From: UBA10649 sp963842725
GTDB lineage: Bacteria; Actinomycetota; Actinomycetes; S36-B12
Assembly (NCBI GenBank): GCA_963842725.1
Contig: CAWJHN010000004.1
Span: forward strand, 124,001-188,000
Direction of reading: 5' to 3'
DNA: 64,000 nucleotides
Each line of letters begins with the position of its first letter. Within the stretch, counting starts at the first letter, position 1. Made by a program: the position numbers and the translations under genes. The notes under the pieces are model-generated. The model had not been told where the DNA came from, searched no databases, and worked only from the letters and a program-made list of their open reading frames with translations. Of this stretch, positions 8,326 to 18,164 are shown piece by piece.

Positions 8326-9429
8326 TCAGCGCCAGTCGGCGAGGATGTCCGATGCCGTCACGGGGTCGGGCTCGGTCGGGTGCACCGGATCGGCGGGAGT
8401 GCGCGAGAACCGCGGAGCCGGTGCGGCGGTGACCCCCCCGCTCGACCGCACGAGCGATCCACGAGCGACCAGGTGCGGGTGCTCGGCGGCCTCGCGGAAG
8501 TCGAGCACCGGCGTCACGCAGGCCTCGGTCGCCGCGAACCGGTCCACCCACTCGTCGCGCGTGCGAGTGGCGAGTCGGGACCCGATCGCGCTGCGAAGGG
8601 CCGGCCACGCGGAGCGGTCCCAACGGCTGGCGGCAAGCGCCGCGTCCAGTTCGAGACCGCTGCACAGGGCGGCGAAGAAGCGCTCCTCGATTGCGCCCAC
8701 GGCGACGAACCGGCCGTCGGCGCAGGCATACGTGTCGTAGAAGGGGGCACCGCCGTCGAGGAGGTTCGCCTGGCGTTCGTCGACCCACCCACCCACGGTC
8801 CGCAGCGACAGCACCAGCTGCGAGAGGAGGGCGGTACCGTCCACCATGGCAGCGTCGATGACCTGACCGCGACCGGACCCACCCCGTTCGAACAGGGCGG
8901 CGAGCACGCCGACGACCAGCAGCATCGACCCCCCGCCGAAGTCGCCGACGAGGTTGAGCGGTGGGGCAGGCGCCTCTCCGGCACGACCCATGGCATGCAA
9001 CGCCCCCGTGAGCGCGATGTAGTTGATGTCATGGCCGACGTCGTTGCTCATCGGCCCGGTCTGGCCCCAGCCCGTGACCCGGCCGTAGACCAGGCGGGGA
9101 TTGCGGGAGAGGCACTCGTCCGGTCCCAGGCCGAGCCGCTCCATGACTCCGGGCCGCAGGCCCTCGACCAGGACGTCTGCGCGCTCGATCAGGCCGAGCA
9201 CGTCGGCCCGATCGGCAGGGTCCTTCAGGTCCGCCCGGATGAGCCGCCGGCCGCGAAGCACGAGCTCGTGCCCGGTCGCGGCCGGGACGGCACCGTCGCG
9301 GAGCGGCCGATCGATGCGCACCACGTCGGCGCCGAGGTCGGCCAGGACCATCGCGGCATGGGGTGCCGGTCCGATGCCGGCGATCTCGACGACGCGCAGG
9401 CCGAGCAGCGGGCCGCCCGAGGCGGTCAC
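8326..9429 (-). CDS. Family III CoA-transferase (CaiB/BaiF, alpha-methylacyl-CoA racemase-like)
   Basis: 367 residues from GTG. It opens LLGLRVVEIAGIGPAPHAAM, with VLADLGADVVRIDRP typical of AMACR and formyl-CoA transferases. The catalytic aspartate is in SNDVGHDINYIALTGALHAM, followed by the nucleotide-binding stretch NLVGDFGGGSMLLVVG. The GHDINY wording fits the racemase subgroup that acts on branched-chain acyl-CoA. It sits 48 bp after the SDR reductase on the same strand, so both may act in fatty-acid or steroid side-chain metabolism. Confidence 0.85.
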   Translation of the reverse strand: MTASGGPLLGLRVVEIAGIGPAPHAAMVLADLGADVVRIDRPLRDGAVPAATGHELVLRGRRLIRADLKDPADRADVLGLIERADVLVEGLRPGVMERLGLGPDECLSRNPRLVYGRVTGWGQTGPMSNDVGHDINYIALTGALHAMGRAGEAPAPPLNLVGDFGGGSMLLVVGVLAALFERGGSGRGQVIDAAMVDGTALLSQLVLSLRTVGGWVDERQANLLDGGAPFYDTYACADGRFVAVGAIEERFFAALCSGLELDAALAASRWDRSAWPALRSAIGSRLATRTRDEWVDRFAATEACVTPVLDFREAAEHPHLVARGSLVRSSGGVTAAPAPRFSRTPADPVHPTEPDPVTASDILADWR

Positions 9430-9477
9430 CTGTCCCCCCGTTCGACCATCAGCTGTCCCCCATCCGGAACGGACGTC

Positions 9478-10242
9478 CTAGTCGGTCGGGCCGCCGGCGA
9501 CGTAGATGACCTGACCCGAGATGAAGGACGCGTCGTCCGAGCAGAGGAACGAGACGGTGCCGGCGATGTCCTCCGGCAGCCCCACCCGACGGACGGCGAT
9601 GGTCGCCGCGGCGCCGGCCTTGAAGTCCTCGAACGAGATACCCATGCGCTCGGCGGTGGCGACCGTCATGTCGGTGGCGATGAAGCCTGGTGCGATCGCG
9701 TTTGCCGTGACGCCGAACGGCCCGAGCTCGATGGCCACGGTCTTGGTGAAGCCCTGCAGCCCGGCCTTGGCGGCCGAGTAGTTGGCCTGGCCGCGGTTGC
9801 CCAGGGCGGAGGTGCTCGAGAGGCTGACCACCCGGCCCCACTTGGCGCCGACCATGTGCTTCTGGATCGCGCGGGTCATCAGGAAGGCACCTCGCAGGTG
9901 CACGGACATGACCGCGTCCCACTCAGCAAGGCTCATCTTGAACAGCAGGTTGTCGCGCGTGATGCCCGCGTTGTTGACCAGCACGGTGGGCTCCCCGAGG
10001 GTGGCCGCGATCCGCTCGACGGCGGACGTGACGGCGTCCTCCGAGGTGACGTCGGCGCCGACCGACATCGCCCGCCCGCCGGCCGCCTCGATCTCGTCGA
10101 CCACGACCTGGCCGTCGTCGGCTGACAGGTCGACTACGGCGACCGCGAAGCCGTCGCGGGCGAGGCGGCGTGCAGTGGCGGCACCGATGCCGCGCGCCGC
10201 TCCGGTGACGACAGCCGTACGGGGGGTGGGGTGATCGGTCAT
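9478..10242 (-). CDS. SDR-family 3-oxoacyl-[ACP] reductase-like protein (FabG type)
   Basis: 254 residues, the usual length. The frame is open upstream, but the start at MTDHPTPRTAVVTGAARGIG places the cofactor motif TGxxxGIG correctly. NNAG follows at about residue 90, then SLSSTSALG supplies the catalytic Ser and NYSAAKAGLQGF the Tyr-X3-Lys; the C-terminal substrate loop is AIAPGFIATDMT. NADP(H) use is likely (Arg after the glycine motif). Probably co-transcribed with the CoA-transferase downstream. Confidence 0.88.
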   Translation of the reverse strand: MTDHPTPRTAVVTGAARGIGAATARRLARDGFAVAVVDLSADDGQVVVDEIEAAGGRAMSVGADVTSEDAVTSAVERIAATLGEPTVLVNNAGITRDNLLFKMSLAEWDAVMSVHLRGAFLMTRAIQKHMVGAKWGRVVSLSSTSALGNRGQANYSAAKAGLQGFTKTVAIELGPFGVTANAIAPGFIATDMTVATAERMGISFEDFKAGAAATIAVRRVGLPEDIAGTVSFLCSDDASFISGQVIYVAGGPTD

Positions 10243-10334
10243 GCGGGCCAGTCTGCACCCAGCGGGACGTCGTCGCGCGCGGTTCGGCCGACGGTCGCGT
10301 TGCCGGGCGCTGCCCGGGGCCGCACACTTGCTGC

Positions 10335-10568
10335 ATGGACGACGACTACGCGCGCGTGCCGTCAGCCGATCGGGACGCGGAACTCGATCCGCACTGGATC
10401 GAGCTGCGGGGCACATCGACGCTGCCGCCTACCTACCTGCCGCCCTCGATGGCAGGCAGCCACTCGCGGATGTCGAGGGCGGTGGCGGTCATGCTCGTCG
10501 CGGTGTTCCTGGTGGCGACGGCGGCCGGGGTCTGCCTCACGTACGGGCCGGCGTTCCTGGGCCGCTAG
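10335..10568 (+). CDS. Small single-pass membrane protein (77 aa)
   Basis: A hydrophilic N-terminus (MDDDYARVPSADRDAELDPH, then LPPTYLPPSMAG) is followed by one membrane helix, AVAVMLVAVFLVATAAGVCL, and a short tail YGPAFLGR. This looks like a conserved actinobacterial small membrane protein of unknown role. Its last 32 bp overlap the 3' end of the convergent hydrolase gene. Confidence 0.6.
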   Translation: MDDDYARVPSADRDAELDPHWIELRGTSTLPPTYLPPSMAGSHSRMSRAVAVMLVAVFLVATAAGVCLTYGPAFLGR

Positions 10569-11826
10569 CGACGGGCACGACGAGGGCCATCAGCCGAGTT
10601 CGGATCTCCTCGTACACCGCGGTGTCGTGCAGCAGGCCCAGGTGCGTGAGTCCTCCGAGAACCGTGCTGCTGTCGTCGCCGAACTGGATGGCTCGGCCCT
10701 CCCCGACCCGGCCGAGACCGCTGTCCGGCAGGACCAGCAGGTCCCCGATGGCGCGGCCCACCGGGTGGTCGGGGTCAGCCGTGACGGTCGATGCGATCAC
10801 GAGGTGCGGCACGGAGTCGAGCGGGGACCGGGGCAGGCGGTGGTCCTGGGAGCAGGCGTCCTGGTCGCAGTCGGACCACTCGGTGCCGTCGATGTAGCCA
10901 TGCCGGAGGTCCTTGATGCCCGAGCTGCGCGCGTGGAAGACGCGGGCGAGTCCCCGCGTCAGGTCGAACGTCACCAGCCGCCGCGCTGCCGCTGCCGCCA
11001 CGCGCTCGAGCGGGGCTCCGGTGTGCGGGGTGCCGATGGTGACGATCAGGCGCGTTCGATCGAGCCACGCCAGGCTGCTTCGTCTGCCGTCGAGGCAGGC
11101 GCTGCGAATGACCAAGCCCCCCATCGAGTGCCCGACGAGGACCAGGGAGGTCATCGGGACGGGCCAGGCATCGTGGAGGGCGTGCAGCAGGCGCGAGAGC
11201 GACTCCCCGTTCTCAGAGACGTGCCGGCCGGTGTTGTAGCGCACGTGCAGTGACGTCGCGTCGGTGTCCGCGGCCAGCCGTTCCCCGTACGACCTCGCCG
11301 CGGCGTCCGATCCGTCCTCCCCGGGCGGCAGCCATGCGTTCTCGTCGTGGCACAGGCCGTGCACGAAGACCACCACGGTCGGTGACGCGTCGGGGTATGC
11401 CTCCGCGAGCGCGGCACGGTCGCAGGGCAGGTCGTGGTTGTTGCGGCGCAGCGACATCCGTACCGACAGGGGGCTCGCGGTCGCCTCGAGTGCGTCGCCC
11501 ACGGCCCCGTTGAGCGCGGCCTGCAGCCGGCCGCCGCGGGCGGTCCGCGACAGGGCCGGCGCGGCTGGATCGACGCGGGCGGCGGCCGCATGACCTGCGG
11601 CCGCGCCGACGAGTGGACCGGCGACGCGGATCGCGCCGTAGACGCCGCGCCGGATGAGACCGCTCCGTGCCGCCGAGTTCGTGACGCCGATGCGTCTGAG
11701 TGCGACGTCCCACGGACGCAGGGCGATCGCAGCCACCGCGGAGTGGGTGAGCTCCACGGTCCGTGCCGTCTCGGCGACAGCGCGGCCGGTCAGGACCGCC
11801 ATCGCCCTGGCCTCGTCGGGGGTCAC
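10537..11826 (-). CDS. Alpha/beta hydrolase (lipase/esterase-like)
   Basis: 429 residues. I chose GTG 11826 because it overlaps the TGA of the upstream epimerase (GTGA); the frame is open further but that sequence is a shadow of the epimerase. Residues ~130 onward show VVVFVHGLCHDENAW as oxyanion region, the nucleophile elbow LVLVGHSMGGLVIRSA, then TIGTPHTGAPLERV, as in PGAP1/lipase-like proteins. A catalytic His is likely in GLTHLGLLHD near the end. The helical N-terminal ~100 residues resemble an extra actinobacterial cap. Substrate unknown. Confidence 0.82.
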   Translation of the reverse strand: MTPDEARAMAVLTGRAVAETARTVELTHSAVAAIALRPWDVALRRIGVTNSAARSGLIRRGVYGAIRVAGPLVGAAAGHAAAARVDPAAPALSRTARGGRLQAALNGAVGDALEATASPLSVRMSLRRNNHDLPCDRAALAEAYPDASPTVVVFVHGLCHDENAWLPPGEDGSDAAARSYGERLAADTDATSLHVRYNTGRHVSENGESLSRLLHALHDAWPVPMTSLVLVGHSMGGLVIRSACLDGRRSSLAWLDRTRLIVTIGTPHTGAPLERVAAAAARRLVTFDLTRGLARVFHARSSGIKDLRHGYIDGTEWSDCDQDACSQDHRLPRSPLDSVPHLVIASTVTADPDHPVGRAIGDLLVLPDSGLGRVGEGRAIQFGDDSSTVLGGLTHLGLLHDTAVYEEIRTRLMALVVPVASGPGTPART

Positions 11827-12575
11827 GTCAGCCACCCGTCCATTCGCAGGTCGAGGCCGGCGATTCGGTGGGAGTCGGCCAGGCGCTGGTCGTGATCGGG
11901 GTCGTCGGTGGGGGACACCCGCCAGTCGCGACCGAGTCGACGGGCCAGCGCGGTGACGACCTGCCAGTGGCTCCAGGCCGTCACGGCGTTCCCGTCGAGG
12001 TGGTGCAGTCCGGCCTCCGGCTCCTCGAGCAGGCCGAGCAGCGCCGATGCGGTGTCGTCCAGGAAGGCCAGGGCGGGAATCCACCGGGTGCTCGCGGGGA
12101 CGCTCGCTCCGGTCGCGGCCCGCGCATCCAGGTGGGCGAGCAGGTTGTTGCCTCGGCCGTCGAGGTCGACCTGGTAGCCGAGCCGGGCGACCATCGCGTC
12201 CGGGTTGGCGGCCCAGACCGCGTCCTCGCAGCGGGCCTTGTAGCGGCCGTAGTCATCGACCGCGTTGCGCTCCGCCGTGATCGGGTACGGCCCGTCGGGC
12301 CGGCTGGCGAACACCATGGCGGTGGAGGTGTAGACGAAGGGGATGCCGCGATCGCGAGCCGCTTCTGCGAGGAGACCCGACCATTCCTCCGCCCCGAAGG
12401 CGAGGTGGACGATTCCGCCCGGATCGACGTCGTCGATGAAGGCGCGGCAGGCGTCGGGATCCTCGGGGGAGACGGCCTCACGGCGCCAGGCGACGACATC
12501 GTGGCCGGCTCGGCTCGCGTGCTCGGCCAGCCGAGGGGCGACCGTGCCGGCCATTCCCGTGACCAGGAGGCGCAT
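11823..12575 (-). CDS. NAD-dependent epimerase / dTDP-4-dehydrorhamnose-reductase-like SDR protein
   Basis: 250 residues starting MRLLVTGMAGTVAPRLAEHA, an extended-SDR Rossmann start (TGxxGxxG with one substitution). FVYTSTAMVF is the Ser/Thr strand, and DDYGRYKARCEDAV gives the YxxxK catalytic pair. Short for an epimerase and RmlD-like at the C-terminus. Coupled by a 4-bp overlap to the hydrolase that follows. Substrate unknown. Confidence 0.78.
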   Translation of the reverse strand: MRLLVTGMAGTVAPRLAEHASRAGHDVVAWRREAVSPEDPDACRAFIDDVDPGGIVHLAFGAEEWSGLLAEAARDRGIPFVYTSTAMVFASRPDGPYPITAERNAVDDYGRYKARCEDAVWAANPDAMVARLGYQVDLDGRGNNLLAHLDARAATGASVPASTRWIPALAFLDDTASALLGLLEEPEAGLHHLDGNAVTAWSHWQVVTALARRLGRDWRVSPTDDPDHDQRLADSHRIAGLDLRMDGWLT

Positions 12576-12626
12576 CTGCCGAGAGTACCGGCCGGCCTAC
12601 CGCCCTGCGGTCCGGTGGAGGGGTCG

Positions 12627-15600
12627 TCAGTCGGCGCCCAGGTCGAGGAGGAACCGAACGCCCTCGGTGAGCTCCCGGTTCCTCGGCTTCCTGGGCGCAC
12701 CCGTGGGAAACGCGACCAGCGGGGTCCCCGCGTGGATGGCGTTCCCGCCTGCATTCGCCGTCCGGTCGCTCGCGACGGTCAGCCAGGCGCGCCACAGCGG
12801 CAGCCACCCCATCGCCTCGACGATCTCGCGACCGCTCGCCTGTGGTGCATACCCGCTGGGCTGGCGCCTGACCAGCATGTTCTGGCCCTCGCGGACGGGG
12901 TCGGCCGATGGCGCGGTGGCCCCGTGCCCCGTGACCAGGGACTGCCACTCGTCCAGTCGCCGCTCGTCGAGGTTCCAGCGCCGGAAGACCTGCACCGCCT
13001 CGCCCACCGCTGGGCTGGGCAGCGCGGGGCGGGTGTCGCTGACGGTGACCGCGCCCGTCGCCGGTGCGGCCGCGGCGACCAGGAGCGCCGCGAGGTCGGC
13101 GGCGTCCATGAGCCCGCTGCCGGGGTCGTCCTTGGTGATGTCCGCAGGGAACACCGCCCACGGAGTCGATGGGCCCGCGACCCGTCCGGCCCGGACGGAG
13201 TGCTCGAAGCGCGGCGCCTGCCGGAGCATGAGTGCGTCGCCCTTGCGCGTGGGCACGCGGACGAAGGCCGTGCGCAGGGCCTCAGCCGACTCGAAGGGGG
13301 CAGCGTCACCGGCATCGGCGAGTGCCTTTGGAGCGACCAGGTCGAGAGCGGGCGTGTCCTCGCCGATGACCTCGGCCTTCAGGCCCGCGAGCCCGGCCTG
13401 CAGCTGCGCGGCGAGGGTCGTCGCGCTGAGCGGAGCGGTGAGGTCGATGACGCTCTCGACTCCGTCGAGGCGGGTGCGGACCGTGCTGTCGCCGTACTTC
13501 ATCGTCAGCTCGCCCGCGCCCTCCCACCAGACCCGCACCAACGGGCGCATCCCGGGCGGGTAGTTCTGCTGGTCGGTCGCGACGGACGTCCCGAGCGCGG
13601 GCCACAGGGTGCCGCTCTCGAACACTCGGGCCGAGGCGGTCGGTGCGAAGGGCTCGAGGCCGGCGGTCGCGACGGACGACAGCAGGGGCAGGCCGGCGTG
13701 GTCGCGGACGAACCAGGACTGCCAGCCACCGCCCTTCGACAGGGCCAGCGCTACCGGGATGCCGATCGCCGTCAGGAAGACCGCGCCGCTGCCCAGGGTC
13801 AGCAGCCAGAACGAGACATCGTCCTTCGTCCGGTCGCGCTCGGTGTCGCCCCCGCCGATCGCCCGGGCGAGCCCGGCCAGCCCCAGGGTCGTCAGTCCGG
13901 TGATGGCCGGCAGCGTCTGCAGGGCGAAGACCTTGGCATTGCCCGGGTGGCGGCCGTCGTCGAGCGCGGCGCGCAGTCCCGCGTAGACGTCGGCCCCCAT
14001 GAGGGGCGCGAACATGCCCGCCCACCGGGCGGCGGCACCCTGGCCCTCGTCGCCCGAGGTGCCGAGCGCGGTGCCGACGAGTGCCCCCCTGGCCAGGAAC
14101 ATGACGAGCGCGGTCACGAATGCCTCTGCGTGGTCGTCGACCTGGCTCCACATGAGCATCGAGTAGACGAACGGGGCCAGCGACCCGATGCCCATCGAGA
14201 CCGACAGGAGCTCGAAGACCGACCGCTCGGTCAGCTCGCCGCCCTCGAAGAACGCCTTGGAGTGGGGCAGTGCACGCGCGGCGATCAAGGACAGCGCCGG
14301 CGCGATGAGCAGGGGGGTCAGGAGTCCCCACCATGGCCACGCTGACCATGACGCGGCCCGGGCGTCGCCGAGCAGGAGGCCGTATCCGCCGCCGAGGCGC
14401 CGCGCGTTCAGCCAGTAGCCGGCGTCGAAACCCTCCTCGAAGGAGCCGAACCCGCGCGCGCGGTGGCCGGGCAGGCCGTAGGTCTGCTCGATCGCGGCGA
14501 TGTACTGCTCCCAGAGTGCGGCGGGCACGTCGACCGCGGGGGGCAGCCACGACGACACCGCGGTGACGCCTGCCGAGCCGCCGAGGACGGTCTGGCGGAG
14601 CAGATGCTCGAGAGCGGCCGCCCCGCGGGATCGGCGGTCGGGGCTCCAGTCGGCGCTGGTGTCCTGCGCGAGCAGGTCCGCCAGCTGCGGCGACAGCACT
14701 GCGCCCGCCGCCGCGCTGGCCAGCAGACCGCTGCTGAAGGCCCGCACCGCATCGCGCTCGGCGCCGGTCATCGACCGGGACAGGCCGGCCAGCCGCACCG
14801 GCAGCTCGGAGGCGGGCACGGCGACGTGGCTCAGGTGCCGATCGCCGCTTCCGCGTCGCAGGGTCTGGGCCACCCACTCCCCACCCGGCAGGAAGGCGGA
14901 GCTGTAGGCCGGAAGCTCGAAGCCCAGGGAGCCCAGCAGGGCGTAGGAGCCGATGGTCGCTCCGTCGATGCCTGCGGCGACGTCGGGCTTCGGCCCGGCC
15001 TCGAGGTTGGCGAGGCCGGCCCGTGCCATCGCGAGGACGCGCCGCTCGACGGGGTGGGCAGTGGCGGGCGCGGGTGCGGCGATCTTGGCGTCCAGCGCGG
15101 CGGCGATCGCGGTGAGGCGTCGGTGGGCGAGGAGGGTCGTGCTCATCGAGACGAGGAGCCCGGTGCCGCCGGCCGGCGCGGCGCGGCGGGCCCCGGAGAC
15201 GACGGTGACCTTGCGCATGGCCGTGTGGCGAACCCCGGTGACGAGTGCGGTCGGGTCGGTCGTGTCGGCGGGTGCGCCGACGGGGAAGGGGTCGTCGGGA
15301 TGGTGGAGCAGCGCGACGAGCTGGTAGTCGTCGCCTTCGGACTCGCTCAGTGGCGGCAGGGACTCGGACGACACGGCGATGGTGGCCACGGCCGGCCGGC
15401 CGGCTCGCAACCCGTTGACGGTGGTCCGTCCGGCGAGCTGCCAGCCGTTCTCGCTCGCGAGCCCGCCTCCCCGGGCGCAGTCCCGGTAGTTCGCCGGAAG
15501 CGCCGCATCCTTCGGGCCAAGCAGGAGGCTCACCACGACGCCGTCGACCTTGCGGACGCCACGGTTTCGCACGACGACGTGCACCCGGGTCACCGCGGGC

Positions 15601-18164
15601 GTGCCGGGCACGCTGCCGACGACCTCCGCGGGCGAGGGCAGCTCGACGAGTTCGGTCAGGATCGGCACCCGGTCGCCTCGCAGGCGGTACTGCCCCTGGG
15701 CGTCGGGCGTCTCGATCACGATGTCGGGGCTCGCGTCGAGCACGCTCTTCTTGGTGTGGTCGCCGGGGAGGGTCACGTCGTTGCGGGCGTCCCGGTGCCG
15801 CTGGTCCAGGTCGTTCGCCCGGATCATCAGCTCGACGGATCGCTGCGGCTGGTCGAGCCGCATCTCGAAGACCCCGCGACCGTGCGTGCTGGCGCGCAGC
15901 AGGCGGAGCTTCGAGACTCCCGCCAGCGGGATGCTGAGCAGGTCGAGATCCAGGACGCAGGCGTCCGGGAGCCCGCCCTCGAGGGGATGCCAGGTCGTCC
16001 CGGAGTCCTCCGAGATCCACACGCCGAGGTCGGCCGCGACCCACAGCCGGGTCGGCTGATCGGGGTCCGCGAGGATCGCGTTGTGCTGGACGTCCAGCAG
16101 GGCGTTCGCGGCGGAGCCCGACCTGCTGGTCCATCGGGTGGCGGCCGGCAGGGCACTGTTGAGGTGCCACACGTGGTCCGGGCTGCCGGTGCCGCCGAGG
16201 CACACATAGACCGCGCTCCCGTCGGCCGTGGCGGGATCGACCGCGATCCCGGTCACGGGCCGCCACTCGGCGGGGTTGGACATGTCGCGATGGGTCCACG
16301 CGGCCCCGGCCTTGTCGTACCGAGAGACCTGCCCGTTCACCCAGCCGGCGTACAGGCGGGTGGAGGAGACGGCGACCAGGGCACGGACCAGGCCGCTGCC
16401 GGCCGGTCCGGCGGGCAGGGCCTGCCAGGCGCCGCCGAAGTTCGACGTGACGTAGGGCCGCTCGCCACCGAAGAAGACGGTGTTCCCGTCCGTGGGCGAT
16501 CCGACCATGGGCGGGTAGAACAGCGCGCTCGCCGCGGGCGGGCTGACGGTCGTGTCGGCGTACCGGGCGCCGTCGATGTCGGCGCGGCGCACGGTGGTGG
16601 TGATATAGACGCTGAGCAGTCGCCGGTTCGTCGTGCGGTTGACGACCGTCGAGCCGCCGTCGCCCCCGAGCTGGTGGTCCCAGATGTCGCCCCCGAGCCA
16701 TCGGATGCCGCCGTTGTCCTGGACGCCGCAGAATGCGTACGACTCCTCGCCCTGCAGGTGGTCCAGGCCCATCAGGGTGAAGGTCGTCAGGCCGCAGTTT
16801 CGGTGCTCGAAGACGTTGTTGCCGTTGAGTCGCGCGTCGGCCGCCGCGAAGACACCGCCGTCGCAGCCGACCCACAGCTCCGCGGACGATCCGGGCCGGA
16901 ACGCCAGCACATGGATGTCCCCGTGGGTGGAGGCGCCGATGTGCCGCGAGGTGCACGTGAACGAGCCGCCCGCGCCTGCCGTCACCGTGCAGCGGAACAC
17001 CGACCCCGACCATTCGTTCGCCACCAGCACTGTCGACCCGCCGAGGTAGACGACGTTCTGGTCGTTCGGATCGACGACGAGGGCCTGGTCGTAGTTGCCC
17101 TGCAGGTGCTGCGCGTCCGGGCCGAACAGGTTCGCCGGGGCGCCCGCGACCGTGCGCCACACGGCCGGCGCGCCCGACAGGCTCAGTCGGTGCAGGCCTT
17201 GGAACGCCTGGCTCGTCCGGCAGGCCAGCGCGTAGAGCACGGCCGGGTCGGACGTCGAGCAGGCGAGCGTGACGCGGGAGGTCGCGGCGCCGGGGAGCGT
17301 CCCGAGCGCCGTCCACGTGCCGTTCCCCGGGGACGAGAACACCCGACCCGTGCGCGTCGTCACGAAGAAGCGAGTCGAGCCGCCGACGATGCCGACGGCA
17401 GCGCCCGAGCAGGACACCGCTGGCACCTGGCCGGGCAGGGAATCGCGCTGCCAGGGCACGGCGCCTGACGTGCGTCGGTAGACGCCGTTCGTCGTGGCCG
17501 CGACGGCGCGTGCGCCGTCCGCCGGATCGACCGCCAGCGCGTACACGCCGGCACCGCCGAGATCGGGATTCGACGCCTCCCGGGACCACGTCTGCCCTCC
17601 GTTGTCGGACCGGAGCATCCCGGCACCGAAGAAGCCGGCCTCGGGGGAGCCGAAGCCGGCAGTGCCCTCGCCGGTGCCGACATAGAGCACGTCGCTGCCG
17701 ACCCCGCCGCCGTCGACGAGGGCGATCGCGCCGCAGGACAGGGAGTCGACCTGCTGCTGGGTGGGATTGAGCTCGAGCTCGTCCGACATGGGATCCCAGT
17801 TGCGCCCGGCGTCGAGACTGCGCCACACCCCGCCGTTGGCGGTGCCGATGTAGACGCGTTGGCCGTCGTTCGAGATGCCGATCCCGCGGACGCGACCGCT
17901 GACGACCGGCAGGGTCGCCGCCTGACCCCGGCGCACGGCGAACGGGCCGAGCGGGATCCAGTTGGGACCGGGTCCGATCGGCCCCCTGGTGAGGGGACGA
18001 TCCGATCCGCCCTGTGCGCGGCGGTAGCGCGCCAGCGACTCCGCGCGCACGGCGGCGGGCGACTCATCAGCGGTCGAGTCGGGGACGGCACGCATCCGGT
18101 CGGTTCGGGCGCGTTCGCCGTAGAAGGCCTCGAGCCGTCGGATCGCCTTCGAGGTGCCCGACAT
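12627..18164 (-). CDS. Giant beta-propeller plus membrane-domain protein of the contractile injection locus
   Basis: 1845 residues, last gene of the tail operon; its ATG overlaps the preceding TGA (TGATG). No signal peptide. Residues ~60-770 are a BNR/Asp-box or sortilin-like propeller with repeats such as GGVWRSLDAGRNWDPMS, TWSREASNPDLGGAGVYALA and GVWISEDSGTTWHPLEGG. Residues ~790-960 look like Ig-type beta domains. A mixed region follows, and residues ~1275-1477 hold four or five strongly hydrophobic helices (for example WWGLLTPLLIAPALSLIAA and FWLLTLGSGAVFLTAIGIPV). A soluble C-terminus of ~370 residues ends the protein. I recognise no enzymatic motif. It could be cargo/effector, a membrane-docking component or a surface-binding fibre. 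Confidence 0.8.
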   Translation of the reverse strand: MSGTSKAIRRLEAFYGERARTDRMRAVPDSTADESPAAVRAESLARYRRAQGGSDRPLTRGPIGPGPNWIPLGPFAVRRGQAATLPVVSGRVRGIGISNDGQRVYIGTANGGVWRSLDAGRNWDPMSDELELNPTQQQVDSLSCGAIALVDGGGVGSDVLYVGTGEGTAGFGSPEAGFFGAGMLRSDNGGQTWSREASNPDLGGAGVYALAVDPADGARAVAATTNGVYRRTSGAVPWQRDSLPGQVPAVSCSGAAVGIVGGSTRFFVTTRTGRVFSSPGNGTWTALGTLPGAATSRVTLACSTSDPAVLYALACRTSQAFQGLHRLSLSGAPAVWRTVAGAPANLFGPDAQHLQGNYDQALVVDPNDQNVVYLGGSTVLVANEWSGSVFRCTVTAGAGGSFTCTSRHIGASTHGDIHVLAFRPGSSAELWVGCDGGVFAAADARLNGNNVFEHRNCGLTTFTLMGLDHLQGEESYAFCGVQDNGGIRWLGGDIWDHQLGGDGGSTVVNRTTNRRLLSVYITTTVRRADIDGARYADTTVSPPAASALFYPPMVGSPTDGNTVFFGGERPYVTSNFGGAWQALPAGPAGSGLVRALVAVSSTRLYAGWVNGQVSRYDKAGAAWTHRDMSNPAEWRPVTGIAVDPATADGSAVYVCLGGTGSPDHVWHLNSALPAATRWTSRSGSAANALLDVQHNAILADPDQPTRLWVAADLGVWISEDSGTTWHPLEGGLPDACVLDLDLLSIPLAGVSKLRLLRASTHGRGVFEMRLDQPQRSVELMIRANDLDQRHRDARNDVTLPGDHTKKSVLDASPDIVIETPDAQGQYRLRGDRVPILTELVELPSPAEVVGSVPGTPAVTRVHVVVRNRGVRKVDGVVVSLLLGPKDAALPANYRDCARGGGLASENGWQLAGRTTVNGLRAGRPAVATIAVSSESLPPLSESEGDDYQLVALLHHPDDPFPVGAPADTTDPTALVTGVRHTAMRKVTVVSGARRAAPAGGTGLLVSMSTTLLAHRRLTAIAAALDAKIAAPAPATAHPVERRVLAMARAGLANLEAGPKPDVAAGIDGATIGSYALLGSLGFELPAYSSAFLPGGEWVAQTLRRGSGDRHLSHVAVPASELPVRLAGLSRSMTGAERDAVRAFSSGLLASAAAGAVLSPQLADLLAQDTSADWSPDRRSRGAAALEHLLRQTVLGGSAGVTAVSSWLPPAVDVPAALWEQYIAAIEQTYGLPGHRARGFGSFEEGFDAGYWLNARRLGGGYGLLLGDARAASWSAWPWWGLLTPLLIAPALSLIAARALPHSKAFFEGGELTERSVFELLSVSMGIGSLAPFVYSMLMWSQVDDHAEAFVTALVMFLARGALVGTALGTSGDEGQGAAARWAGMFAPLMGADVYAGLRAALDDGRHPGNAKVFALQTLPAITGLTTLGLAGLARAIGGGDTERDRTKDDVSFWLLTLGSGAVFLTAIGIPVALALSKGGGWQSWFVRDHAGLPLLSSVATAGLEPFAPTASARVFESGTLWPALGTSVATDQQNYPPGMRPLVRVWWEGAGELTMKYGDSTVRTRLDGVESVIDLTAPLSATTLAAQLQAGLAGLKAEVIGEDTPALDLVAPKALADAGDAAPFESAEALRTAFVRVPTRKGDALMLRQAPRFEHSVRAGRVAGPSTPWAVFPADITKDDPGSGLMDAADLAALLVAAAAPATGAVTVSDTRPALPSPAVGEAVQVFRRWNLDERRLDEWQSLVTGHGATAPSADPVREGQNMLVRRQPSGYAPQASGREIVEAMGWLPLWRAWLTVASDRTANAGGNAIHAGTPLVAFPTGAPRKPRNRELTEGVRFLLDLGAD

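Noticed and set aside
11763..17468. Long plus-strand open frames of 860 and 1001 residues opposite the giant propeller gene
   Set aside because: They are antisense shadows of high-GC coding sequence: Arg/Gly/Gln-rich, without domains, and fully inside a gene with clear repeats and helices on the other strand.
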